From positions 149,506,874 through 149,570,873 of the forward strand of contig CM060965.1 of the NCBI GenBank assembly GCA_030765045.1: a stretch of DNA of 64,000 nt, given 5' to 3'. The translations under genes and the position numbers were made by a program. The notes under the pieces are model-generated. The model was given only the letters and a program-made list of their open reading frames with translations. It ran no database searches and was not told the origin of the DNA. Source of the DNA: Tenodera sinensis (Eukaryota > Arthropoda > Insecta > Mantodea > Mantidae). Shown piece by piece: positions 32,023 through 42,020 of this stretch (its first letter is position 1; each line of letters begins with the position of its first letter).

Positions 32023-32289
32023 TCACGGTGATGTGATATGTATGTATGGGTATGTAACCACTACTACATAACTCAACTACCATAATGGCATTGTTCGTGT
32101 CAGAAGTTTAATGTTGGTGGAGGGGTAGCTTAAGAACAACGTGGAAATACGTGTTAGGTTTAGTTAAGCGTGACTTATTAAAATAGACATAAGTAATAAC
32201 ACCATAGATCTTGCATAAAATTGTTTTGTGGGACTAGCTGAAGCAAACATGAAATTCTTTCTTTCTTTACCTGATTACCCTCCCCGTAT
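32023..32289. other. unassigned sequence
   Basis: Nothing recognised. Confidence 0.35.
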
Positions 32290-32610
32290 GGAGGACTTAC
32301 ACCTCCTAGGAATTACAGTGTGGGATGTCTATCGGGGAACAGACAAACCTATGGACCGAACATAGCGAAGACCTGGTGGACAACCCAGCACCAGGTATGA
32401 AAGCGAGGAGTAGGATGACACAAAATCCAGTTGAAATGAATGAATGGAAAGGTGATGATGGGTCAGTTGGACGGATGAGTAGCGATGGAAACCGGACAAC
32501 CCAGAAAAAAACCTGTCCAGACGCCGCTTCGTTCACCACCAATCACAAATCTGGGTCCCTGGAATCGAGCTTGGTGAGACACGGTCGGTCTAACCCAGGG
32601 ATGTCCAACC
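32290..32610 (-). mobile_element. diverged SINE related to family B
   Basis: On the minus strand, a degraded B box (GCTCGATTCCAGG) is followed by GTGAACGAAGCGGCGTCTGG, GGTTTTTTTCTGGGTTGTCC and CGGTTTCCATCGC, parallel to family B. The rest of the body differs. It may be a sister subfamily. Confidence 0.6.
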
Positions 32611-32704
32611 TTCTCTAATTGGAGAATCTTACATAGTGAGAGACAATACCCCACTATACTCCTCAGTCGGAGGGAGACAGTATCTAGTGACGGACACAAA
32701 CAGG

Positions 32705-32850
32705 TGATTTCATGGCAGTTTCTAAGTCATACCTTGAATTTTCCGGGAATGTCCTCAGAACACCTCTTCATTGTGGATCAGTTTTGCATAAATGGTGAAC
32801 AGTAAGAGACCGACAAAAACTTGCTAAATACAAAATGTGTATCTCGTTAA
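32705..32850 (+). repeat. family H repeat, partial
   Basis: TTGAATTTTCCGGGAATG, CATAAATGGTGAACAGTAAG and GTATCTCGTTAAAACAC are read in the family H order. Confidence 0.55.
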
Positions 32851-33044
32851 AACACACGATTTATGTTAAATATATTGTGTTCCTTTTGAGTGAATCATTT
32901 CCGAAATAGTACTCATTTGTTTTGAATTTACCAATACTTCTTAAACGTAAGCTATGTCTAAGAAGTCACTAATGAACAGATGTTTATCGCATAAGATTTC
33001 GAAGTACTTTCGTAAAACAAATGCGACGTACATGTAACTAAACC

Positions 33045-33185
33045 ACCACTGCAATCAATTCATGGCTGGGGATTAAAGAGAGGTAAAGTCCACGCATGGT
33101 GGGAGGAGGTAAAGGCAAACTCCCCTCTTTCACAAACGTTCGACATCGCTGGTTTAACCGCTCGGCATGGCGCCACCTAAGCGTG
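33045..33185 (-). mobile_element. SINE-like element with tRNA-like head
   Basis: The minus strand reads GGCGCCATGCCGAGCGG then TTAAACCAGCGATGTCGAACG, a Leu/Ser-tRNA-like start resembling the family B head, followed by a body not shared with B. Degenerate. Confidence 0.45.
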
Positions 33186-33399
33186 AAATACACTGGTTTG
33201 AAATTGTGAATAAATATATTGATATAAATTTGTAAATACAATGTAACAAGAAATAGAATGTAGGCTATTGGATTTATGTGGGCAGTCACTCGTCCAGGTT
33301 CATCCAACTGAATATCAAAGCTATAATATTAATTCAACAATTAATAAGATACTTGAAATAATTCTGAAACAATAAATTTACAATTCAACAAGTAACAAG
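33186..33399. other. unassigned sequence
   Basis: Nothing recognised. Confidence 0.35.
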
Positions 33400-33845
33400 A
33401 ACACATTTAAGAACGTAAAGCATCTTTTACAATGATCTCAGCGTGCACGAGGCAATGCCTTGATGAGTCAATGACAACTTGGGGAGGGGTCTTAGCACTT
33501 GATGGGGCACCCCCCGGCAGGATGGACTGGGCGGATGGATTCGAAGGGCGGTAGAACGTTGCCACGTCAGCGCAGAGGGCAGGGTTCATTTTTCCAGTCA
33601 GAAGCACCCCGGCACAGGCAGACTCAGGTTCCTCTTCCACCCCTTCGATTTCGTACTCCCAAGAGGGGCACCGTACTCAGTAATCGACCCTCCTTCCCAC
33701 CTCCGGCTTGTACCACTTCATTGGAGGCCCGAAACCCAGTAGTCTCACCTTCCAGTCCGGGGACGAGATTTTTAGAGCACATTTGTTCCCTCCACCGTGG
33801 TGCTGCCGCGACACTCGCCAACGCTTCCAACGCTTGAAGAAACCT
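33400..33845. other. GC-rich block with overlapping open frames, unassigned
   Basis: About 450 bp is markedly GC-richer than its surroundings, with open frames on both strands (plus 33499-33837, 112 codons; minus 33624-33830 and 33407-33640). None matches a known domain. It could be a degraded transposon or an exon-like remnant. Confidence 0.35.
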
Positions 33846-33879
33846 AACGGGATAAATAGTGAAAAGAAATGATTAATGT

Positions 33880-34065
33880 AACGAAATGGAGGGGCGTGAA
33901 ATTCGGAGGATATGGAAATCCTTCCTAGTATTTGCCCAACGACCCGGGGAAACCTCCGAAATAACCTATGGGTCAGGGAGGTCTGGTGCAGGGATCGGAC
34001 CGGTGACCTCCAGGATGCGGGCCACGGACGTTACCGCCTGGACCATCCCACTGGTGTGCACGTGG
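33880..34065 (-). mobile_element. tRNA-derived SINE, family C
   Basis: Minus-strand head: GGGATGGTCCAGGCGG, TAACGTCCGTGGCCCGCATC and B-box-like CCGGTCCGATCCC. The body (GGTTTCCCCGGGTCGTTGGG and so on) ends in CCATTTCGTTACATT, truncated relative to 14762-15355. Confidence 0.75.
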
Positions 34066-35508
34066 CAAATCATGCTGTCATTGCTTCAAAGAATTTAACA
34101 CAAACAAGTTTAAAAAGTTAAATGACTATGCAGTTCAGAAAGACAGTGACTCATGCTCAAATTAAATTTGGAAAACAGCTATTAATATAATCTCTAACGA
34201 GAGGATAAAGAGTCCCCGAAATGTATAGAAGCCCAAATGTGGTTACTTAGCTACAATATTATGCCAGCCGTTGCTCCATTGCTATTTGCTGATTCATCAA
34301 GGCCCAACCGTAGATGCACTGAAGTCAGTTACCGCTTCAACGAAGTTGCTCAAAGACTATTGCTCTTGAAGTTCCAATCGTCGACTACTATTGCACGACT
34401 CTTTCACCTGAGCACACAACATCCTAGCTATCTCGGACAAGGAGTACCGAAGGTGGAGAGGCCAATCAGAATAATCCTAAGTTGTCCTGACTACTGCTGC
34501 CAGTACTCGTAGCGGCGACTGAAGTAACTACCGCATTTTGATGGCATAACCACGCTGGCTCACATAAGTAAAGCAGATGTAGCCGTCAAAAATGAAATAT
34601 CAAAACTCGAGTAGTGGCCAATCTTGGAATTTGAACTCAAAATCTTTCAAACTTGCAACACGAAAATTTTCAAACCATCATTTACACAGAACTACGTCTT
34701 TACTTTCTGCACTATGTACAGTAAGCAGGGGAACTATTCAACTGGTTGAATTTATAAAAGAGAAAGTGTTCTCCGTTCTGGAAAACACTTGACAAAACAC
34801 TAGGAGTCGACAAGCTAAACAGCGAAATACTGCTGAAAACATTAAATTGTTAAGCCAAATTTTACAGGGTCTTATATTGTGTGCTTTAGGAATGGATACT
34901 TTCCAAAACAATTGAAAAGGTCAACCCTAACCACATAATTAAACCGGCAAAGGAGACGTGCACAGAGGTAGCCAACAGCTTATTAAACACAGGGGGCAAA
35001 GATATGTGTGTCTCGTATGTGTGTCTATTTGTGAACTCTGAACATCAAAAACAAAGCTGAGATACATTCCAAACTTCGCTATTTAAGTCCGGCATCACTC
35101 AAGAAGGGAAAACCGGCACCTTTCAGGAAGTTTTACTAGCTTTTAATCTGCTAAATGTCATTAGTTTTATTCTATTTTAAATCCTATAAGAATTATTTAA
35201 ATTATGTAAAATAAGATGTAACATATTTTCTGTAAGCGTCTGTGAAACTATTCGTTTTCTGCGAATTATATCACTGATAATGTGTGAGAAACAAAAACGC
35301 ACCACAGCAAAACATTTTTGACTTATTATGTTATTACTACACATATAAATTTGTGTCAAATAACTGTTTCCAGAGTATTCACTGTATGATTAGCGCAATC
35401 AAGTGATATGAAACACATAGAGTGAGAGAAAATACATGAAAGAAATGCTTCTTCTGATTCAGCATCCAGTAATGGACATTCTGGGGAAAGAAATTGAAAT
35501 AGATATAA
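34066..35508. other. 1.4 kb without recognisable genes
   Basis: An open frame at 34237-34512 (91 codons, plus) has balanced composition but no known motif. Otherwise AT-rich and featureless. Confidence 0.4.
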
Positions 35509-35559
35509 TTAAATCATACTTGGCTTAATCACCCTCGGATTACAGAAATCCAACTTCAG

Positions 35560-37154
35560 AAAGCTTACCTCAGCTGGTCTTACACTACACCAGAAGTCAT
35601 CTCTAAATTCTTGGGTGTAAAGGTTTTCTAACAGCACGTTGCGAAACATTGAAAAACTTCTCTCTACATCAACGAATGTCATTGGTGCATATTTGACATG
35701 AGTTAAATCTTGTGGAGAAAACTCCTCTTTACTGGCATTCATATCAGAATGTTCTCCCTTCATTATTTCACTTATCTTGCACATTATTTCATATCCCGTT
35801 TTTTTCACTAGTTTCATCTTCTGGCTGAGGTCTTTTCCAGTGGTGGACGAAGCGGTGTTAGGGCGGGTTTTCTCCGGGTACTCCGGTTTCCCCCGCCATC
35901 TCATTCCACCAGTGCTCCATCTTCATTCCATGTATCATCAGTGTCACCGCCTGCGGTGCCGTAGTAGTAAAAGCGGGCGTTAAACACTACAAACAACAAC
36001 AAACATGAGGTATTTTCCAGTTTCACCGTCACAATGTTGCAATTGTTGCTGCACATCACTCACCTTTGAGACCACTAAATGAATGGTTTCATTTTGTTTT
36101 TTAAGATAGTTGATGGTTGTCACCAAATTAGTAAAGTTACTGTTAATGTATGCCAGATTGCCCTTAAGTTGAGGTTTATCCAACAGATCCTGCGACATGG
36201 CAATGGAAGCAGCATCTTCCCTTTTCAAACTATCAATAACAGATTCAATCACATCAAAATGATAGCAGTACTACGCACAAGCGCTTAACCAAGTACCTCA
36301 CTGTGTCAGAATTGGAGGTAAAGGGATTCCAGGGGCATTCTCGTGGAAATGGTGCACTCCAGCCGAGGACTTTAAGAATGCTTTCTTAACACTGAACACT
36401 AGTTTGTCAACATCTGGAAAGTGTTTCCGCACTTCTTCATTCACTCGATGCAAAACATGCTTAAGGCAGGTTAGATGAGCCAATTTAGCATAAAACGCTT
36501 TAATTGCCTTTCCTGCCTTTACCATGTATGGTGCTGCATCAATGACAAAAAGCAGCACATTGTCGTGTTTTATTCCCCGTGGACACAAGAGAAGAGGCTT
36601 TTATCAAACAGCTGGCAAATAGCTTGGTGATTCACTCTCTCTAGGATTTCCATCGCGAGGTTTGTCTTCTCTAATGTACCAACAATCACATTTGTAACGG
36701 AACGACCCACTTTATCGCTTGTTTCATCGATAGACACAAATATTGATTCGTCCGCAACGTAGGTGCGAATGTTTTCTATAGTGTTTTAGCAAAGCAGCAG
36801 TGCACATACTCCTTCCGGGGAGTAGACTGGTCGGGAATGTTCCGGTTAGTATAGTGTTCCAAAAACTGAACGATTCATTACAAAGGTCTTTGTAAAATGG
36901 GGATGCTTAGAACCACTAGCACTTTGTCCTAACAGAAGTTGTCATTTTCTCTTCCTCGCGGCCCCGGAGACTGCACTCATATGTTTCTCGTGCCCAATAT
37001 GCTGCTGGACATAGTACTGCTTTTCTGCAGTGACTTTCACTTGAAAATATTTGCAGAAAAGAATGCTTCCATCAATAGAAAATACCTCTGCTCCAAATTC
37101 AGATATAAGTTGTAGAAAAAAAAATACTATTTTACTAGGGTTAATTTTTGGCAT
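35560..37154 (-). pseudogene. hAT-family transposase, broken
   Basis: Pieces of one transposase lie in order on the minus strand. An N-terminal BED-type finger region lies at 37154-36942 (SEFGAEVFSIDGSILFCKY, then QQHIGHEKH); its expected second Cys reads Phe. The catalytic region follows (SIFVSIDETSDK at about 36780-36720, then KHDNVLLFVIDAAPYM at about 36580-36520). A middle segment is at 36252-36010 and the hATC dimerisation motif YAPMTFVDVERSFSMF at about 35691-35644. Frameshifts, stops and a SINE insertion separate the pieces, so no functional protein can be made. The BED region recalls the hAT lineage that also gave rise to CGGBP1-like proteins. Confidence 0.85.
35842..36005 (+). mobile_element. 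SINE family B inserted in the hAT remains
   Basis: Flanked by a 16-bp duplication with one mismatch (TGAGGTCTTTTCCAGT at 35826-35841, TGAGGTATTTTCCAGT at 36006-36021). It lacks the tRNA-like head and B box, starts at GGTGGACGAAGC, runs through the family B body and ends in ACAACAACAA. It separates two parts of the transposase. Confidence 0.92.
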
Positions 37155-37692
37155 GTTTACAAGGATTTCTTTTATAAACTGTGAGACTGCAGTGAAACAT
37201 AAGCTGAATGCAACCTACCCACTCCTACCCTCTGGTCGAGGTCATTGTCACGATGCTGGTCAAACATAGGGATATTTAGTGAGGGGTTACTAGGTTCTCT
37301 GCTGGTGCTAATGACTTGAATACAATAGAAAGGTTCCTCTCACCTGTTACCTGATGTAGCCTGCTGGAGTGCCTATTAGCTAAAAGAATTTGGAAGTCAT
37401 GCAAGACTCTGTTGAACAGGAAAAAGATAATCCAGTGTAGTTAAAGTTGCAAGAAAACCATTAAATGAAACAAAAATCACCTTTAAATAAAAAATAGCTA
37501 AAAAGACAAAAAGAACAAATACAAATTCTAAAAAAGTACCTTTAAATAAAAAATAGCTAAAAAGGCAAAAAAGGACAAATAAAATCCTCCGTTTTCTGAC
37601 CTACAGTGACCTACAATTAACATATATAATGTTGGGCCTCATCTTCAAACACAGGGGAAGAAAAGGATTTTTCCTCAACATCCTAGCGCTGG
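37155..37692 (-). mobile_element. hAT 5' non-coding end
   Basis: Continues from the BED region to a terminus reading CAGCGCTAGGATGTTGAGG on the minus strand (about 37692-37674), typical of hAT ends that start CAG. It contains a direct duplication of about 60 bp (CTTTAAATAAAAAATAGC at about 37481 and 37540). The opposite terminus near 34.8-35.5 kb was not identified. Confidence 0.6.
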
Positions 37693-38906
37693 TGATGGCA
37701 AAAGAGCAACGTCACAGCATGCACGTATCATGTGTTTGCTTTGGGTCAGAACTGTCAGTTCCCACTTTAACTTCAACTACACGAGATGTCGCTTGACTTC
37801 TGACACGCTTCTGATATATTCCGTTCGTTTCCAGGGGCGTAGTGCTCAATCCGAACTTTATAGCTATATTCTGCGCGGAATAAGTTGGCATCCAGTATGT
37901 ACAAAAAGCAAGCAGTACTCACCCTCTCGCTCGCACGCAGTCTTATGAGTATCCTCTCCTACTAACTAGGCAATACTGATTGAGAGGTGTCACAGTGAAA
38001 GAGATTTGACAACAAGAACGATTTTGACCGAAAAAAGCTATTCCCTTCATTGTACTCAAGGGAGCAGACTCAGGTCATTGCCAACCAATATCGCTATCTC
38101 TTTCTGCCAACTTTCTGCCACAGACTCTAGTGGTTAGTCCGGGGAGAGACAGTGTCATGCTCCCGCCTGAAGTGACTCCTTCTCTGGTAAGATCTCTTTC
38201 TGGGTGCTTAACGCTGTTACTTTGCTTAAAATTATCTGGGCTTTCTGACTCCTCTGCGGGCGTGCTTGTTAGTGTTGGGATTTAATAGTTTGTTTCTCAA
38301 AGTTACCAGAACCAAAGGGGCCACAATTTGGGTATTACTACAATTTTTAATTATTTAGCTTTATGTTTTTGTTTTCTGTATAGTGTTAACGTTATTCCGA
38401 TTTTTCTAGGGTCTAATACTTGCGTGTCCTCTTTTGGGAGTTGGAGGGTTAAAGGGTTAATGTTCCGGGGCATTTCCATTTGTAAGGTGTCGTAGGAAAC
38501 CAAATTCCCGCTTGGTATTTATTCCCGCTTGTTTGTTCAAATCGATCTTGTTAATAACCACTATTAATGTTACTTTAATATCAGTATGGCTTCATATATG
38601 TGAACATATCCTGTTTTCGCTTGAATAAAGCGGCTTAAGGTTATCCTACTGTAATCGTTATATGGAGGGAATCCTTTCACCTTGTGATAGACTTGCCAAA
38701 TATATATTTTCACACATGATCCGAGCTCCCACCTTGTATTGGCTTCTCTATCTTGATGTGAGAAGTAACTAAGACACCACGAGCGAAATGCAGTGATGCA
38801 GAACCTCTAAACATTTAGTTTCAGTGAAATTTTGATATCGGCGGTACACAATAATACCTCTCCCTACTGTAATTGCGTAGTTAACGAAAGTGAGCACTCA
38901 CATACA
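37693..38906. other. 1.2 kb without recognisable genes
   Basis: No gene, SINE or transposon signature seen. Confidence 0.4.
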
Positions 38907-39608
38907 TACAGGATGTCACAAAATTAGAACGACAAACTTTGGAGCTTATAGATAACATTATTTTAAATACTTTTTGTTGAAGAAGGTTTTTTGCTGTGGT
39001 TTATCGTTTAAGCGCTAGACGAGTTACTGCCTCCCACCTACTTTAAGTGTTTACGGCAAAATCAACAATACAAATTAGTATTGCATTTATCTTAGTAAGG
39101 CACACAATCTTAATCCAAGAAACAAATACTTAAGACGTAAACAAAACAAAAAATCTCATTGTTTACAGTTAATAAAATCTTTACTATTCAAAGCAAATGT
39201 TGGAACGCACACCCATTGCAATTAACACAAAGAGTGCATCGGCGTGCCCTATTCTGCCGTACTCTCGCAAAGACACCAGTCATTTCTCTGGTTTAAAAGT
39301 TTGTCGGTCTAATTTTGAATAGTAAAGCTGTGATTAACTGTAAACAATGAGATGTTTGTGGTTTGTTTATGTGTTTTGTATTTATTTCTTAGATTACAAT
39401 TGTGCACCTTACTAAGATAATTGCAACACTAATTTGCAGTGTTGATTTTGCCGTAAATATTTAAACAGGTGGGAGGTAATAACTCATCTAGCGATTAAAC
39501 GAAGCACCGCCTCAAAAACCTTCCTTAACAAAACATGTTCAAAATAATGGTATCTATCAGCTCTCAAAAATTGTCGGCCTAATTTTGGGACAGCTTGTGT
39601 ACATACAC
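38907..39608. mobile_element. long foldback (inverted-repeat) element
   Basis: Two arms of about 280 bp (about 38912-39192 and 39310-39597) are reverse complements with moderate divergence, around a loop of about 115 bp. Shared landmarks are CACAAAATTAGAACGAC / TTGTCGGCCTAATTTTGGG, CTGCCTCCCACC / GGTGGGAGGTAATA, GCAAAATCAACA and CATTGTTTACAGTTAA. The ends (TACAGGATGTC, TACACAAGCTGTC in reverse) and the flanking TA fit a Tc1/mariner-type non-autonomous element. Non-coding. Confidence 0.85.
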
Positions 39609-39779
39609 ATTTAATACATAGTACCTGGCCGACCGAGCTTTGTAATCTTTTTTTTTTTTTGAGAAGATAATTATTTAGATAAATTTGAAAACCAAAAACG
39701 TTAACTTCCTTAGAGTATCCTCCCCATTATGTCGGATTACATCTCCTAGGAATATATATGCCTATATAGATTGCACATG
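39609..39779. other. unassigned sequence
   Basis: Spacer with a short T run at about 39650; nothing else seen. Confidence 0.35.
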
Positions 39780-40125
39780 TATGTTGAAGAGCGAGTAGAG
39801 AATAATATGTGAATTGTTGCGTAAAACAAAAGTGATAGAGAAAACAGTGTGAATGTATTACGTTGTACTTCTATTTCAAACATATAGGAAATTTTATGAA
39901 CTGTGTGTTAAAATACGAGCAGAGAAGGAAGTATGGTTGTGTCTCGTAAAAGAAGAGTGAGTAGAGTAAACCATGTGAATGTAATAGTTTGCATTTATAT
40001 TTTTATCGTAGAAAATTTTGTGAATTGTATATTGAAGGGCAAGTAGAGAGGGATATATGAATGTGTTACGTAAAAGAAAAGCGAGTAGAGAAAAAATATG
40101 AAAGTAATATATTGTATAGTAAAAT
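39780..40125 (+). repeat. 124-bp tandem repeat, about 2.8 units
   Basis: The landmark GCGAGTAGAG (39791), ACGAGCAGAG (39915), GCAAGTAGAG (40039) recurs at exactly 124 bases. Each unit also repeats a GAGTAGA core internally. Copies occur at 26000-26215 (reversed) and 41690-42020. Confidence 0.85.
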
Positions 40126-40248
40126 GAATAGCATAAAAACCTTATCCATGAAAAGTTACACATACGGCTGAATTTTGAGGTAATCGGTCAAGCGCTTTTC
40201 GAGATTAACAATTACATATGTTCAAATATCCATTTTGAATATATGAGT

Positions 40249-41672
40249 ATATACCAGGTGAATCAGCTGTCCCTTATTGTTTTGGAAGATGTCATCCATC
40301 AAACGCTATGTGCGCTTTAGTCCAGTTTTGCGCTTACTAAAGCACATTATTTGGCGTTCTTAGACAGACGAATCCGCAAAATTTAGAGGAACAGCGGTTT
40401 AAGGGACAGAACGTACTCTTCGCTGAAATACACATAAAAACATGCGACTCTTTTACTGAGAGCGAATTTCGGGTTTCCAACCCATTTTAGAAACATTTTA
40501 TTAAAGTATACTTAGCAACGCAATTCAGTAAACGCCTTTGAAAAAAAGGACCTATCATATGAGTACATTAAAAACATCAGATAAAAAGAAAATGGCGGAT
40601 TCTTGTACTTAGAGCCGAGTTGGCTGCAAAAAACATTAGAGACACGCATTATCCACCATGGACCCTACAGTCAAAACGCACAAATTATTAAATAACGGCT
40701 TATTTAAATTTTGGCGTAAACTACGTGTCGAAAAACTCAAATCACATGCCTAATAGCTTTTGCCATTTAATTAATAATATTAAAACGTCCGGCAAAGGCT
40801 TAAAACTGTCTTAAAGGGTTAAATTACGCTCGAAAAGTCGCGAGGTGGCAATGGCATATCATCCGGCGTACTGGCCCTAGGGTTTGAACTCGAAGTGTGC
40901 TTCTAATCAAACCTCCAAATAGATGAATAGAAATATAACCGTATTCTGTGCACTAACCCCCCGGGACACAGGTTCACGTCACGACATTGTGCAACTTGTT
41001 TCTCTTCATCAAAACTTGGACACCGAATTCACAATAATGTAATTTTAAAGTCTCTGAGAGTTTAGGTTATAATTTAAAACGTTTTTGGTTGTCTGCATTC
41101 TGTAATAGAATAGGTATAATGACTTCTTCCACATTGGACTGGCATGATGAAGTGTTATTATGAATGCCCACTCACTTCATTCTCCACATGTATGCTGTCG
41201 CACGATTTTTTTGTGTCATTCCTTCACAACGTATTGGACAGACAAGTACGTTGACATGCCTTTGATCTACGGAGAAGCAACAGCCAAAGTGCAAGTAACT
41301 CAAAATCTATACCGGGAGAGATATATTCATATGCAACAATACCATAAAGTAGAAATAAAACAATTACGAATTAAAACAAAAACAGCTTTACACATAATAG
41401 TTGTTCAACTAACGTTATTTATAAATACTACGTAGTAAAAAATTAGCACATGTAGGGGATTCGAACCACCTTTAAGCACGGGGATTACTTAAGAATCGTG
41501 AACTCGGTTCAACTGAGCTACCTAGTAGATACAGAGATAACCATAGACAAATACATCAAAGTTGAATAATTGGGTGAAATATATAGCATGGCGCCGATGT
41601 TTTCATGTTAGAGTATAAAATGCAGATTCATAAAACTGGAAAATAAGGGGCAGCTGACTCGCCTGATATATA
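40249..41672. mobile_element. 1.4-kb DNA element with terminal inverted repeats
   Basis: The left end ATACCAGGTGAATCAGCTGT then CCCTTATT is mirrored by the right end, which in reverse reads ATATCAGGCGAGTCAGCTGC then CCCTTATT (41641-41672). The flanks are TA-rich. No transposase motif is visible inside; the 91-codon frame at 41160-41435 matches nothing known. Probably non-autonomous, class unknown. Confidence 0.6.
41449..41530 (-). repeat. tRNA-like sequence (SINE head or tRNA relic)
   Basis: On the minus strand GGTAGCTCAGTTG (A-box-like) and GGTTCGAATCCCC (B-box-like) lie about 50 bases apart. A proper cloverleaf with a 7-bp acceptor stem could not be drawn. It lies inside the 1.4-kb inverted-repeat element. 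Confidence 0.5.
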
Positions 41673-41689
41673 GATGATATGAATTATTT

Positions 41690-42020
41690 GCAGAAGAGTG
41701 AGTAGAGAAAGAGATGAGAATGTGTTATCTAAAAGTGAGTAGAGAAAACAGTGTGAAGGTAATATCTAACATTTCTGTTTCAAACATACAGTTACATGAC
41801 TTATTTGCAGAAGAGGGAATAAACATTTTTTGTGTAAAATCTCGGTTTTTTCAGGAAAATTGTACAACAATGAATAGAGAGGTGTAAATGTATTACCTAA
41901 AAGTGAGTAGAGAAAACAGTGTGACTGTAATACACAGTATTTCTATTTCAAACATACCGAACATTGTATGAAATATTTGTAGAAGAGGGAATAACAACTT
42001 TTTGGTGTAAAATTGGGTTT
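41690..42020 (+). repeat. tandem repeat related to the 124-bp family, 168-bp period
   Basis: AAAAGTGAGTAGAGAAAACA occurs at 41731 and 41899. The extra 44 bases per unit contain GGTTTTTTCAGGAAA. The 124-bp unit landmarks (CAGTGTGA, TTTCTATTTCAAACATAC, GTAGAAGAGGGAATAA) are all present. Confidence 0.8.

Noticed and set aside
41449..41530. Functional tRNA gene on the minus strand
   Set aside because: A- and B-box-like words exist, but no 7-bp acceptor stem or clear anticodon arm could be drawn.
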